Notes: generated by a model not told the origin, from the sequence alone. Numbered from the stretch's first letter, positions 8,591 to 17,655 are shown. The stretch is 41,453 nt of DNA from Armatimonadota bacterium (GCA_026392045.1 JAPLCU010000036.1:1-41453), one strand, 5' to 3'. Program-made: numbers and translations.

Positions 8591-10099
8591 ATGTTAAGAC
8601 AAATGTTTGCAAAGAAATCCATCAGCCTGCTTTTGCAGGAAAGCAAGAGTGAGAACAGACTCAGGCGAATACTTGGGCCTGTTTCTTTAACGAGCCTTGG
8701 TGTGGGATGCACAATCGGCGCAGGTATATTTGTCGTGACTGGCTCAGCAGCGAACACGGTAGCAGGGCCTGCATTGATTTTGTCGTTTGTTGTGGCTGGT
8801 ATTGCTTGTATTTTCTCCGCTTTGTGTTATGCAGAGTTTGCAGCTATGGTTCCTGTCGCGGGTTCGGCATATACTTATGCCTATGCCACGCTTGGAGAAT
8901 TGTTCGCCTGGATCATAGGATGGGATCTTATCATTGAATATACCATAGCAGCCTCATCAGTAGCCAAAGGCTGGTCAGGTTATTTTCAGAGTTTTCTGAA
9001 AAGCATACACAAGGACTTCCCTCAAGCAATTGGGAGAGCGCCATTTGAAGTAACTGGACCGACGGGCCATATTGATCTGCCAGCGTTGTTGATTACACTG
9101 ATACTTACTGTGGTGCTTGTGATAGGTATCAAAGAGAGCACGCGATTTAACAACATAATGGTAGGTCTAAAAGTAGCAATCGTCTGTTTTGTCATCGCTG
9201 TTGGCGCCTTCTTCGTGCATCCCGGCAATTGGCATCCATTTGCTCCTTTCGGCTATGGCGGCGTAAAACTGCTTTGGGGAAAATGGGTATTTGGCACAAT
9301 TGTCAACGGCAAGCCGTTGGGAATGTTGGCGGGAGCCGCGATGATCTTTTACGCCTACATCGGTTTCGATACAGTGTCTGCGCATTCTGAGGAAGCCCGC
9401 AATCCTCAGCGTGACGTCCCTATAGGGATCATTGCTTCACTGATTATATGCAGCATACTTTATATTGCCGTAGCTGCAATTTTGACGGGCATGGTGCCGT
9501 ATAATATGATTGACACCAGTGCACCAGTTTCGAACGCCTTTAGGCAAGTGGGTTTAGGTTGGGCGCATTTTATTGTGTCGCTGGGTGCAATGGCCGGTCT
9601 GACTTCTGTTTTGCTTGCTTTGATGCTTGGGCAACCGAGAGTTTCTCTTGCGATGGCAAGAGACGGTCTTCTTCCGCCGAACTTTTTCGGAGCTATTCAC
9701 CCAAAATTCCGTACGCCTTACAAATCCACCATACTGACTGGTTGTCTGGTGGCCATAATGGCTTCTGTGATCCCTCTTCAGGTGCTTGTTGAGCTCATTA
9801 GTATTGGAACGTTATTTGCATTTGTTATAGTGTGTTTGGCTGTGTTGATTGTGCGTTACACGAATCCTGGCGCGCATCGTCCTTTTAGATGCCCAATGGT
9901 TCCGCTTGTGCCGATTTTGGGTATGTCAATATGTTTGTTACTGATGTCTTCTTTAGACAGCGTCAACTGGCTGCGGTTGGGTATATGGATGGTGGTTGGA
10001 CTTGTAATATATTTCCTTTATGGAAGAAGGCACAGTGTTCTCGAAAATCTTAAGAATTCAGAGCCAGATGCAACACCGATAGAGGCTAAAAAGGGGTAG
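8591..10099 (+). CDS. APC-family cationic amino acid permease
   Basis: An inner-membrane amino acid transporter of 502 aa, of the CAT (cationic amino acid transporter) type, with 12-14 predicted membrane segments. The N-terminal GVGCTIGAGIFVVTG (about residues 37-51) is the substrate-binding helix 1 signature of the superfamily. FYAYIGFDTVSAHSEEARNP (helix 6 and the following loop) and QPRVSLAMARDGLLPP (helix 8 region) are typical of CAT/YfnA-like members. The start at ATG 8591 is supported by GAGGT 9-13 bases upstream. It stands alone after a terminator. The exact substrate cannot be told from sequence. Confidence 0.9.
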   Translation: MLRQMFAKKSISLLLQESKSENRLRRILGPVSLTSLGVGCTIGAGIFVVTGSAANTVAGPALILSFVVAGIACIFSALCYAEFAAMVPVAGSAYTYAYATLGELFAWIIGWDLIIEYTIAASSVAKGWSGYFQSFLKSIHKDFPQAIGRAPFEVTGPTGHIDLPALLITLILTVVLVIGIKESTRFNNIMVGLKVAIVCFVIAVGAFFVHPGNWHPFAPFGYGGVKLLWGKWVFGTIVNGKPLGMLAGAAMIFYAYIGFDTVSAHSEEARNPQRDVPIGIIASLIICSILYIAVAAILTGMVPYNMIDTSAPVSNAFRQVGLGWAHFIVSLGAMAGLTSVLLALMLGQPRVSLAMARDGLLPPNFFGAIHPKFRTPYKSTILTGCLVAIMASVIPLQVLVELISIGTLFAFVIVCLAVLIVRYTNPGAHRPFRCPMVPLVPILGMSICLLLMSSLDSVNWLRLGIWMVVGLVIYFLYGRRHSVLENLKNSEPDATPIEAKKG

Positions 10100-10195
10100 G
10101 GGACACAAAATCAAATATCGGCCTGAAGAAAATGCTTATGTTTGCCGAAAAATATTATAGCAGAGTCGTCATAGTGGGTATAGGCTAGAATAGAA

Positions 10196-10311
10196 AGAGT
10201 TCAGTCTTAGTGTATTTGTCATTCCGAACTTGATTCGGAAACTAAGCCGTAAGCTCAACAGATCCTGAATCGAGTTCAGGATGACATGCAATTCCCGCAA
10301 GACTGAACTCT
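10196..10311. repeat. Nested palindromic repeat (possible cruciform)
   Basis: An outer 13-bp perfect stem (10196-10208 with 10299-10311, AGAGTTCAGTCTT) encloses a second stem, TGTCAT 10217-10222 with ATGACA 10281-10286. Inside that are two side hairpins: TTCCGAA-CTTGA-TTCGGAA (10222-10240) and TCCTGAA-TCGAG-TTCAGGA (10263-10281). The second core recurs at 17824-17842. This is a cloverleaf-like dispersed element in the intergenic region before the response regulator. Apart from this element and the promoter at 10324, the 10100-10385 gap shows nothing. Confidence 0.75.
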
Positions 10312-10323
10312 CTCCTAGAATAA

Positions 10324-10352
10324 TTGACTGAGAGGAGTCATGGTGTTATACT
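10324..10352 (+). promoter_or_regulatory. Sigma-70 promoter of the response regulator
   Basis: TTGACT (10324-10329), a 17-bp spacer and TATACT (10347-10352), each 5/6 to consensus. Transcription would start near 10359, leaving a 27-base leader before GTG 10386. It lies just after the nested palindrome. Confidence 0.7.
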
Positions 10353-10385
10353 AGAGCCGTTGGATTGCAATTAGGAGGTCCCGGC

Positions 10386-10802
10386 GTGCTGCACAAAAAG
10401 ATTCTAGCCTGTGATGACGAAAAACATATCGTCCGATTGATACAGGTAAACCTTGAGCGAGCGGGCTTTGATGTTATTACGGCAAACGATGGCAAGGAAG
10501 CCCTGCTTAAGATACAGAATGAGCGCCCAGACCTGGTGGTGCTTGATGTAATGATGCCGTATATGGACGGCTTTGAAGTTTTGCAGAATTTGCGCAGACA
10601 TGCGCATACACGAGACATTCCTGTGATTATGTTAACCGCCAAGGCGCAGGATGCAGATATCTTTAAGGGATGGCAATCCGGAGTTGATTGTTATCTCACT
10701 AAGCCGTTTAACCCAATGGAGCTGCTGTCATTTGTCAGAAGGATTTTTGATTACGGTGATGGCGGCCCCGGTGGAGACAGACGATACGAAATCAGTCTTT
10801 AG
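10386..10802 (+). CDS. Single-domain response regulator
   Basis: A CheY-like receiver of 138 aa with no output domain. The acidic pocket is CDDE (D10, D11), the phosphoacceptor is D54 in VVLDVMMPYMDG, the switch Thr is in VIMLTAKAQ, and the conserved Lys is in YLTKPFNP. GTG 10386 is chosen because AGGAGG (10373-10378) sits 7 bases upstream; an in-frame TTG at 10365 lies before that site. With no DNA-binding domain it probably acts through protein contacts. No histidine kinase is encoded nearby. A small membrane-protein gene follows after 34 bases and is likely co-transcribed. Confidence 0.88.
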   Translation: MLHKKILACDDEKHIVRLIQVNLERAGFDVITANDGKEALLKIQNERPDLVVLDVMMPYMDGFEVLQNLRRHAHTRDIPVIMLTAKAQDADIFKGWQSGVDCYLTKPFNPMELLSFVRRIFDYGDGGPGGDRRYEISL

Positions 10803-10836
10803 GACAGATAATACGAATAATTCGAGGAGAAAGTCT

Positions 10837-11040
10837 GTGAGCGATCGAAAATCAATTGCTATTGCTTTAGGAACAGTTGTTGGCATAGCTGCAGTGGCAA
10901 CAGTTGTAGGCCTGTATGTTGCGAAGATTCAGGACAGTCCAAAAATAGTAGATGTAAACGATGTTTTTGAGCAGGCCAAGATGACCGTTAAGAAACTTGA
11001 TGATGCGGTCGAGTTTCTTAAAAAAACAAATGCGGCATAG
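10837..11040 (+). CDS. Small single-TM protein, YtxH-like
   Basis: A 67-aa protein with one N-terminal membrane helix (SIAIALGTVVGIAAVATVVGLYVAK, about residues 5-29, given by its end motifs) and a charged, probably helical tail ending in VKKLDDAVEFLKKTNAA. The layout resembles YtxH-type general stress or membrane-anchored coiled proteins, but similarity is too weak to assign. GTG 10837 is chosen because GAGGAG (10824-10829) lies 7 bases upstream; the longer upstream frame overlaps the response regulator and has no ribosome site. It is followed by an intrinsic terminator, so it closes the unit begun at 10324. Confidence 0.7.
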   Translation: MSDRKSIAIALGTVVGIAAVATVVGLYVAKIQDSPKIVDVNDVFEQAKMTVKKLDDAVEFLKKTNAA

Positions 11041-11050
11041 AAGTATACTG

Positions 11051-11081
11051 CGGCGTCGGGGATATCCTTTGACGCCGTTTT
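11051..11081 (+). terminator. Rho-independent terminator
   Basis: A 7-bp GC stem (CGGCGTC 11051-11057, GACGCCG 11071-11077) is followed by TTTT, 10 bases after the small membrane-protein stop. The 13-base loop contains a further GGATATCC palindrome. Confidence 0.75.
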
Positions 11082-11219
11082 ACTCTTGAGCGATACGCAG
11101 TATAATATATGTTATGTTAACCTGTGTAGCAATCCGCCTATTCCGCCCCTCTTCAATACGCATTATTTCTCTTTACAGAATAATTTGCGTTAAGCCTTAG
11201 GCATCGAGTGCGCAAGAAT

Positions 11220-12131
11220 TCAAACCCGAATATTCAGATCAGTCCCGTCCACACTACACGTCCCACTTTCCGTAAGCCCAAGAATCTTAGTGGTGTACCC
11301 AGATCGCTGCACAGCAAGATTGCCGCAGGTTGGGCAATATGTGTTCTCACCTGCATCTGTTTGAATATTGCCGAGGTATACGAATTGCAGGCCGCTTTCT
11401 TTGCCTATTTGCAAGGCTCTATCAAGCGTTTCGGGGGGCGTTGGCGTCCCCCACTCCACTTTGGCCCGGACTGCCACATCCAGTATACCCTGCACCGACG
11501 GAACTTTTGTCAACTCGTGGTGAAAATGCTCTTCAATACTCTTGATATCGACTCGATAGACGTCCAAATACGGTCCAATCATATCCAGGTGCTCAGGCGT
11601 GGCGTAGCCGTTGGTCACATATACTGTGTAAAGGCCAGCCTGCTTGCAGAGTTTCGCGCAATCCAGAGTGTAGTTTAGCCAGATGCTCGGTTCGTTGTAT
11701 GTCCAGGCCACACCCTCGCAATTGTTTGCGATTGCCATCTCGACAAGCTTTTCCGGGCTGACGCCCGTTTTGCAGGCGCATTCTGCAGACTTCACAGCAT
11801 CCGCAAAAGCAATCTCCCAGTTCTGGCAAAATACGCATCTGAAATTGCATCCCAAACTGCCAACCGAAAAACACTTGCTTCCGGGCTTAAAGTGGAACAC
11901 GGGCTTTTTTTCAATTGGGTCTGCAGCGGCTGAGGAAATCACGCCGTAGATCGTCGTATAGAGCGTGCCGGCGTGGTTTATGACGGTGCGGCAATACCCT
12001 ACCCCACCCTCGGGAATCCGACACCTGCGCTGGCAAATATTGCAGCCCATCTTGCTTTCGCCAAGATTCTGAGCAAGTAAAGCCTCTTTCAATGCCCCGA
12101 CAGTTTTCAGAGCTTCAATTTTTGTATTCAC
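11220..12131 (-). CDS. amrS: AmrS-like radical SAM protein
   Basis: A radical SAM enzyme of the AmmeMemoRadiSam (AmrS, formerly PflA-like) group, 303 aa from the chosen start. The [4Fe-4S] motif is CNFRCVFC (C95, C99, C102), the CxxxCxxC form typical of the superfamily. An N-terminal CNICQRRC...YC cluster and a C-terminal CPTCGNLAVQR segment are further metal-binding candidates seen in the family. The reaction of this group is not settled. GTG 12131 is preferred because AAAGGA lies about 7 bases upstream; ATG 12146 is an alternative. Its usual partners are AMMECR1 and Memo proteins. An AMMECR1-domain gene lies 26 kb away at 38510, but it is secreted, so the two may be unrelated. Confidence 0.9.
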   Translation of the reverse strand: MNTKIEALKTVGALKEALLAQNLGESKMGCNICQRRCRIPEGGVGYCRTVINHAGTLYTTIYGVISSAAADPIEKKPVFHFKPGSKCFSVGSLGCNFRCVFCQNWEIAFADAVKSAECACKTGVSPEKLVEMAIANNCEGVAWTYNEPSIWLNYTLDCAKLCKQAGLYTVYVTNGYATPEHLDMIGPYLDVYRVDIKSIEEHFHHELTKVPSVQGILDVAVRAKVEWGTPTPPETLDRALQIGKESGLQFVYLGNIQTDAGENTYCPTCGNLAVQRSGYTTKILGLTESGTCSVDGTDLNIRV

Positions 12132-12209
12132 GTAGATTCCTTTCATAAAATAGTTATTACCCATGCTGTCACTATACATATATCGCGTGTATCCACCAAT
12201 AATATCTAT

Positions 12210-13471
12210 GTGGATTATACTACAAACAGCGCTCTGAATAAGCTTAAGCATCTCGTGGCAATCTTATCGGGAATTGCGGCTTTTGCCGTCATTCGATGGC
12301 AGAACACGCCTCTAATAGTCATAATTGCGACATTATTCCTACTAACGGCCGTAATTGGACTGATCTACTCCCGCGCGCCACAGATTCGCCTTAATAAAGA
12401 GTTGAACGAAGCGCCAACGGACTCCTCCTTGGTCCAAGATCAACCAAAGCTAGCGGCTGAACTAGATAGGCTTCGGCATTTGTCTCGCGTCTTATGCAAT
12501 ATCGGTCCTTATTCCCACATCGACGCAATCAAGGAAGTTATAATAAATGGAGCCTGCGATGTTCTGGAAACACCATTGGTTGCCATGTTTGTAATTAACC
12601 AACGCACAGGCGTTATCGAGCGCGTTAGCGCAGACGGAGTGACCGCAGAACTCGAAGACGCATTCTTAGAGTTTGGGGAACCATATTTAACCGATACAGA
12701 CAATTTTGAAGCCGATATTCTGCAATGCCAAGTAACGGCGTTAGGAGCGTTCTTGCCTCTCCTATACGCTCTGGATCAGGCGTTACCGGAGTGCTTGCAG
12801 CGTTCTATCCTACAAGACAAGAAGCCGTGAATAAAGAGCGCCTCATTGAAGCCATTTCGATCCAAGCATCAGTGATCTTATCCTTTGCTTTGTCTGCACA
12901 GCAATCCAGAGGCCTACTCGATGAATACGCTAGTGATAACCAAAAACTATCCGTACAGGCTAGCCTCGACGGCTTGACAGGCCTTCTTAACCACAAGACA
13001 CTTCAGCAAAAACTCAGCGATCTCTGCAAGCAAGACGCACGAGTCAACTCCCACAAATTTTGCCTGCTGATGATCGATGTAGATCACTTTAAGCGCTACA
13101 ATGATACGTATGGTCATCAGGAAGGCGATGAAGTGCTTAGAATGGTAGCTGAGGTCATAACCTCCAAGATAAGGCAAAGCGATTTTGCAACCCGATACGG
13201 TGGCGAAGAGTTTGCCGTTGTTATTCGCGCCAGCAAGGACGAAGCGCTAATCTTGGCAGAAAGAATACGTCAGGCTGTGGCAAGCACAAAGCTTCGACTA
13301 GGCTCTATCGCAATCAGCACAGGCATCGCCGAATATCCCGCAGATGGAAACTCCCCTGCCGAAGTAATTGAAAAAGCTGACAAGGCTCTCTACAAAGCAA
13401 AAGCCTCCGGCAGAAACTGTGTATTAGCTTCTGAGCAAACCGAAATAAACGAAGAACCTCGCGCAGCTTAA
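12210..13471 (+). pseudogene. TM-GAF-GGDEF diguanylate cyclase, frameshifted
   Basis: Intact, this would be a membrane-bound diguanylate cyclase of about 420 aa. The first frame (12210-12830) gives two TM helices (LKHLVAILSGIAAFAVI and PLIVIIATLFLLTAVIGLIY) and the first half of a GAF domain. The reading then has to move to the frame beginning ATG CCA at 12725, which completes the GAF domain (NGVRSVLASPIRSGSGVTGVL) and gives a full GGDEF domain with the active site RYGGEEF and the inhibitory I-site RQSD five residues before it. A single missing A in CTGCAATGCC (about 12720-12727) would explain it. The second frame alone (12725-13471) would still encode an intact catalytic domain. No slippery run is present, so a mutation or sequencing error is likelier than programmed frameshifting. 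The GTG start has no clear ribosome site. Confidence 0.82.
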
Positions 13472-13489
13472 ATATCCCACAAATAACAA

Positions 13490-13512
13490 TTGGGGCACAC
13501 CGTGCGCCCCAA
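13490..13512. terminator. Hairpin between convergent genes
   Basis: TTGGGGC (13490-13496) and GCCCCAA (13506-13512) form a 7-bp stem with a 9-base loop, in the 63-bp gap between the facing cyclase and nuclease-like genes. The A/T tracts beside it are short, so efficiency is uncertain. Confidence 0.5.
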
Positions 13513-13534
13513 ATACAAAGGAGATTCTGCAGCC

Positions 13535-13954
13535 CTATTCTTCTTTCACAGCAGCTTTCTCAAGAACACCCTCAATCATATAGATAGGAGCTTTAGCTCG
13601 CAAACTTAAGGCGATAGCGTCGCTGGGCCTGCTGTCGATATCGATGATCTTTCCATTAGACGCAACACTCACCTTTGCGTAATAGGTGTTGTTCCAGAGA
13701 TCATCTATAAGTATGTGCTCGACCGTGCCGCCAAGCTTGTTGATCGCATTCAGAAGCAAATCATGCGTGATCGGACGATCCGCCGCCGCCCCCTCAAGCG
13801 CTAAGGAAATAGCCATCGCCTCACCCATAACCTTGACTTCTTTCTCTTCGAGGTTGAGCTCTTCTTCCAGTGAGCCTTCGTCGCGGTCCAGGGGATTCTG
13901 AAACACTCTTTCTTCCGGCATATCCTCATTTTCAAATTTGAACTCGTCCGCCAC
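13535..13954 (-). CDS. Bifunctional nuclease (DUF151)-like protein, odd N-terminus
   Basis: The last 95 residues match the bifunctional nuclease (DUF151) family: EAMAISLALEG, DRPITHDLLLNAINKLG, the hallmark IDSRPSDAIALSLR and APIYMIEGVLEKAA. The family's first strands (typically ...PVVLLK...LPIWIG.EA) are missing. In their place are about 45 acidic residues (for example DEGSLEEELNLEEKEVKVMG). Some family members degrade DNA and RNA, but many are untested, and the loss of the first strands makes activity here doubtful. The start is GTG 13954, with AAAGGG 9 bases upstream. It follows rho on the same strand after 92 bp, so it may be read through from rho. Confidence 0.75.
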   Translation of the reverse strand: MADEFKFENEDMPEERVFQNPLDRDEGSLEEELNLEEKEVKVMGEAMAISLALEGAAADRPITHDLLLNAINKLGGTVEHILIDDLWNNTYYAKVSVASNGKIIDIDSRPSDAIALSLRAKAPIYMIEGVLEKAAVKEE

Positions 13955-13974
13955 TGGTCAATACCCTTTCTCAA

Positions 13975-14002
13975 GCGGCGCTGCCCTGTAGGAGAACGCC
14001 GC
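13975..14002 (-). other. Hairpin in the rho to DUF151 gap
   Basis: GCGGCG (13975-13980) and CGCCGC (13997-14002) form a 6-bp GC stem 45 bases after the rho stop. No T-run follows in the direction of transcription. It could be an mRNA processing or pausing element. Confidence 0.35.
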
Positions 14003-14046
14003 ACTAATATCTATATCCGATAATCCATACCCGAACAGGATATCAC

Positions 14047-15339
14047 TTAATCAAGGTCACTACCTTTGAGAGTTTTGTCTACAAGCTGCAGAAAATCCTT
14101 GTTGGATTTTGTGTGCTTGAGACGATCAATCAGCAGTTCGGTGGGTTCTTCCAGTCCCGCTAACAGCTTGTGCAGCTGCCAAACCCTCTTTAGCTTATCC
14201 TCATCGAAGAGCAATTCATCATGCCTGGTGCCCGATCTCTTGATGTCGATTGCGGGGAATATCCTGCGTTCGGCCAAGTTTCTTTCGAGCACAAGTTCCA
14301 TATTACCAGTAGCTTTGAACTCTTCGAAGATGGCGTCATCCATTCGGCTGCCGGTTTCAACCAACGCCGTTCCGATGACTGTCAGCGATCCGCCTTCCTC
14401 AATATTGCGCGCAGCGCCAATGAAGCGTTTCGGGCGATACAAAGCGCTAGGGTCAAGACCGCCTGAAAGCGTTCTACCACTCGGGTTTACTGTGAGGTTG
14501 GATGCGCGTGAAAGACGAGTGATGCTATCAAGCAATACCACAACATCTTTACCGGATTCCACAAGTCTCTTGCTCATCTCAAGCGCCATGTCGGCAACCC
14601 GCATATGGTTCTCAGGAAGCTCGTCGAAAGTCGAACTAATGACCATGCCATTAACAGAGCGTCTGATGTCAGTAACTTCCTCGGGGCGTTCGTCAATGAG
14701 CAGCACAATCAGCACTACCTCAGGGTAGTTTGTTGTGATGGCGTTCGCTATCGTCTTCAACAGGGTGGTTTTACCAGCTTTAGGAGGCGCTACGATAAGG
14801 CCTCTCTGTCCTTTGCCGATTGGTGAGATTATATCTATAATTCTTGAAGCCAAAATCTCTGGCTTGGTCTCAAGAATATATTGTTCGTTAGGGTAAATCG
14901 GGGTTAGATCATCGAAGTTTTTGCGGGATCTAGAGGCATCGGGGTTTTCGTTGTTGACTGCCTGAACACGAAGCAAGCTATAAAACTTCTCCGAATCCTT
15001 CGGCGGCCTAATTTGCCCGGATACTAGATCACCCGTCTTAAGCGCAAATCGTTTGACCTGGGACTGCGACACATAAACATCGGTGATCGTCGACGAGAAA
15101 TTCGAATGCCTCAAAAAGCCCCATCCATCAGGCAGGATTTCAAGCACTCCCTGGTCAAATATGAGACCGCTTTTCTCGGCAAACGCCTTGAGAATGCTGA
15201 ACACCAGGTCCTGGCGCGTGGAATAGCCATTTTCTATGCCTAAGACGGTTGCAATTTCTTCAAGTTCTGGTACTGATTTTTTTTCTAATTCGGAAAGTTC
15301 CAAGGGCTCCAATGCTTTCACCTCTTTGGGAATGACCAC
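14047..15339 (-). CDS. rho: Transcription termination factor Rho
   Basis: A hexameric RNA-dependent ATPase/helicase that ends transcription. At 430 aa it is close to the E. coli length. It has an N-terminal Rho helical domain (SVPELEEIATVLGI...), an OB-type RNA-binding domain (GVLEILPDGWGFLRHSNF, about 64-81), Walker A APPKAGKTT (184-192), Walker B VVVLLDSITR with the following LSRASN, the Q-loop region SGRTLSGGLDPSAL, and RIFPAIDIKRSGTR. The start used is GTG 15339, although the upstream ribosome site is weak; a GTG 18 bases further in is possible. In the 216-bp gap upstream, TTGAGC and TTATAA about 18 bp apart form a weak candidate promoter, and AGGGGT-TACA-ACCCCT (15437-15452) forms a small hairpin. 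Confidence 0.97.
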   Translation of the reverse strand: MVIPKEVKALEPLELSELEKKSVPELEEIATVLGIENGYSTRQDLVFSILKAFAEKSGLIFDQGVLEILPDGWGFLRHSNFSSTITDVYVSQSQVKRFALKTGDLVSGQIRPPKDSEKFYSLLRVQAVNNENPDASRSRKNFDDLTPIYPNEQYILETKPEILASRIIDIISPIGKGQRGLIVAPPKAGKTTLLKTIANAITTNYPEVVLIVLLIDERPEEVTDIRRSVNGMVISSTFDELPENHMRVADMALEMSKRLVESGKDVVVLLDSITRLSRASNLTVNPSGRTLSGGLDPSALYRPKRFIGAARNIEEGGSLTVIGTALVETGSRMDDAIFEEFKATGNMELVLERNLAERRIFPAIDIKRSGTRHDELLFDEDKLKRVWQLHKLLAGLEEPTELLIDRLKHTKSNKDFLQLVDKTLKGSDLD

Positions 15340-15555
15340 AAGCTCGTAAGGAGTTATAACAAATTTGTTACCACACCGCTCAATATACTAAGCAAGCGCG
15401 AATAACGAGCTAGGGTTGGAATATAATACTTGATGGAGGGGTTACAACCCCTGAGAGTCCAGAAGAAATCTAATGAGGACTACAGTTATTTATTATTATA
15501 GGGCTAATACCAACTTTTGTCTACCCCTTAAACCAAAAATAACATAAAAAGATGG

Positions 15556-16098
15556 CTAACATTCTGGTTTGAGCGCTCCGACATACGGAAGATTACGATA
15601 TCGCCCTTCATAATCAAGCCCATAACCAACTACAAACTCATCATCTATCTGGAATCCACAATAGTCTACCATGATATCTACGCGCCGTCTGCCAGGCTTG
15701 TCGAGAAGCGCGCACAGTTTCACACTGGCGGCGTTTCTGGCTAGAAGATTCTCCACGAGATAGCTCATGCGCAAAGTCCACCCCGTATCGACAATATCTT
15801 CCACAATCAAAATGTCACGCCCAGCAACCTCAGCATCCGTGTCTTTCAGTATACGAACAACTCCCGACGAAGACTTTTCGCCTCCATAACTGGACACCGC
15901 CACGAAATCGTAATCTACCGTGAGATCGATACACCGCAACAAATCTGCCAGAAATACAGCCGAACCTTTCAGGATTCCTATAAGAAGTAAAGGCTTAGGG
16001 GCATAGTCGCGGGATATTTCCTCGCCTAACTCACGAACCCTCTCTCGCAGTCTTTCTTCAGATATCAAGATGTCGATTACGCAATTATCTGCGTTCAT
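15556..16098 (-). CDS. hpt: Hypoxanthine phosphoribosyltransferase
   Basis: Purine salvage enzyme that joins hypoxanthine or guanine to PRPP. The length, 180 aa, is normal. The PRPP loop is ILIVEDIVDTGWTL, with Glu-Asp and Asp as the metal and ribose contacts. Trp stands where most members have Leu or Tyr. LIGILKGSAVFLADLLR is the N-terminal loop I region, and FVVGYGLDYEGRYRNLPYVG is the base-binding C-terminal motif. The ATG lies 3 bases after the guaA stop, so translation is probably coupled. Together the two genes supply GMP by synthesis and by salvage, and the phosphorylase at 4564 could feed hypoxanthine or guanine to this enzyme. Confidence 0.96.
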   Translation of the reverse strand: MNADNCVIDILISEERLRERVRELGEEISRDYAPKPLLLIGILKGSAVFLADLLRCIDLTVDYDFVAVSSYGGEKSSSGVVRILKDTDAEVAGRDILIVEDIVDTGWTLRMSYLVENLLARNAASVKLCALLDKPGRRRVDIMVDYCGFQIDDEFVVGYGLDYEGRYRNLPYVGALKPEC

Positions 16099-16101
16099 TG
16101 C

Positions 16102-17655
16102 TTATTCCCATTCCATGGTTGCCGGCGGCTTTGAGCTGATATCGTATACAACTCTATTGACGCCGGAAACTTCGTTAATAACTCTGTTGCTGATTCGCTC
16201 AAGCAGATCATAAGGAAGTTTCGCCCAATCGGCGGTCATCGCATCTTCGCTCGTAATTGCGCGCACAATGATAGTGTCGTCATAGGTTCGCTGATCGCCC
16301 ATAACACCAACGCTCTGAATTGGCGCAAGAATCGCAAAACCCATCCAAAGGTCTCTATAAAGACCAGCGCGCTTGATTTCCTGCACAACGATATCATCCG
16401 CATGCCTGAGCGTATCAAGCCGCTCTTTAGTGACCTCTCCGACGATCCTGATCGCAAGACCAGGCCCCGGGAACGGCTGGCGCCAGACCATGTCTTCGGG
16501 CAGGCCGAGTTGGGCAGCCACCTTGCGGACTTCGTCCTTAAACAGCCACCGAACCGGCTCGCACACCGTCAGTTTCATATCTTCCGGCAGCCCGCCGACA
16601 TTATGAGGAGATTTGATCACGGCAGCATTCTTGGTGCCGCTTTCGATAACATCCGGGTAGAGAGTCCCCTGACCCAGGAAATTGGCGTCTTTTATCTGCG
16701 AGGCATGCTCCTCAAAAACTCTCACAAATTCCTCGCCTATAATTTTCCGCTTGGTTTCAGGGTCTGTTACGCCTGCAAGGCGCTTGAGGAACCTCTCTTC
16801 AGCATCAACATAAACAAGCTTGATCTTGAAATGGTCTTTGAATGTCTCCCGGACCTTATCTGCCTCACTAAGGCGCAGCAGGCCATGATTCACAAAAATG
16901 CAGGTCAGTTGGTCGCCAATCGCCTTGTGTATCAGCGCGGCTACACATGCGGAATCGATACCGCCGCTCACACCGCAGACCACCTTACCATCGCCAACCT
17001 GCTCTCTTATCTCCTTGACAGCAGACTCAATAAACGATGCAGGAGTCCAAAGACCCTCAAGCCCGCATTCGTTATATAGGAAATTTCGCAGGATTTCTAC
17101 GCCGCATGGTGTATGCACAACCTCCGGGTGGAACTGCACGCCGAACAGCTTTCGTGCCCGGTTTTCCATTGCGGCAACAGAAGCGCTATCAGTATGAGCC
17201 GTGACTACAAAGCCCTCAGGCGGCGTTTCCACTAAATCTCCATGGCTCATCCAGCAAACCAGGTTCTTACCAAGACCGGCAAAAAGACCCGATGAGTCTG
17301 TCACTTGCAAAACAGCCCGGCCGAATTCACGGCTTTCAGATGGCGAAACCTTTCCTCCAAGCTGATACGCCATAAGCTGAGCGCCATAGCAAATACCGAG
17401 GATAGGAACACCGATGTCATAAACGGCAGTATCGCACCTTGGCGCGCCGTCTTCATAAACGCTCGACGGTCCACCTGAAAGAATAATACCTTTGGACTTT
17501 CGCGCGCGAATTTCCTCAACGGGAGTGTCAAACGGTAATATCTCACAATAAACACTGCACTCGCGAACTCGTCGGGCAATCAGTTGAGTGTATTGTGCGC
17601 CAAAATCAAGGATTAATACTGAATCTTCTATAGATGAGGGCTTGTTTTCAGCCAC
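16102..17655 (-). CDS. guaA: GMP synthase (glutamine-hydrolysing)
   Basis: Converts XMP to GMP with glutamine-derived ammonia and ATP. An N-terminal class I glutaminase domain has its nucleophile Cys89 in GICYGAQ and the His-Glu pair in FGVQFHPEV. An ATP-pyrophosphatase domain has the P-loop CGVSGGIDS, and the C-terminal dimerisation domain includes [12 protein letters not shown] and ends KPPATMEWE. It is full length, 517 aa from GTG 17655. That start is chosen because GGAGG lies 5 bases upstream; the ATG at 17667 lies before that site. It is transcribed from a near-consensus promoter at 17770-17742 with about 80 bases of leader, and it heads an operon with hpt. Confidence 0.97.
   Translation of the reverse strand: MAENKPSSIEDSVLILDFGAQYTQLIARRVRECSVYCEILPFDTPVEEIRARKSKGIILSGGPSSVYEDGAPRCDTAVYDIGVPILGICYGAQLMAYQLGGKVSPSESREFGRAVLQVTDSSGLFAGLGKNLVCWMSHGDLVETPPEGFVVTAHTDSASVAAMENRARKLFGVQFHPEVVHTPCGVEILRNFLYNECGLEGLWTPASFIESAVKEIREQVGDGKVVCGVSGGIDSACVAALIHKAIGDQLTCIFVNHGLLRLSEADKVRETFKDHFKIKLVYVDAEERFLKRLAGVTDPETKRKIIGEEFVRVFEEHASQIKDANFLGQGTLYPDVIESGTKNAAVIKSPHNVGGLPEDMKLTVCEPVRWLFKDEVRKVAAQLGLPEDMVWRQPFPGPGLAIRIVGEVTKERLDTLRHADDIVVQEIKRAGLYRDLWMGFAILAPIQSVGVMGDQRTYDDTIIVRAITSEDAMTADWAKLPYDLLERISNRVINEVSGVNRVVYDISSKPPATMEWE

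Noticed and set aside
12725-13471. Reading the GGDEF part as an independent gene
   Set aside because: No ribosome site precedes the ATG, and the first residues complete the GAF domain of the upstream frame, so a frameshift is the better explanation.
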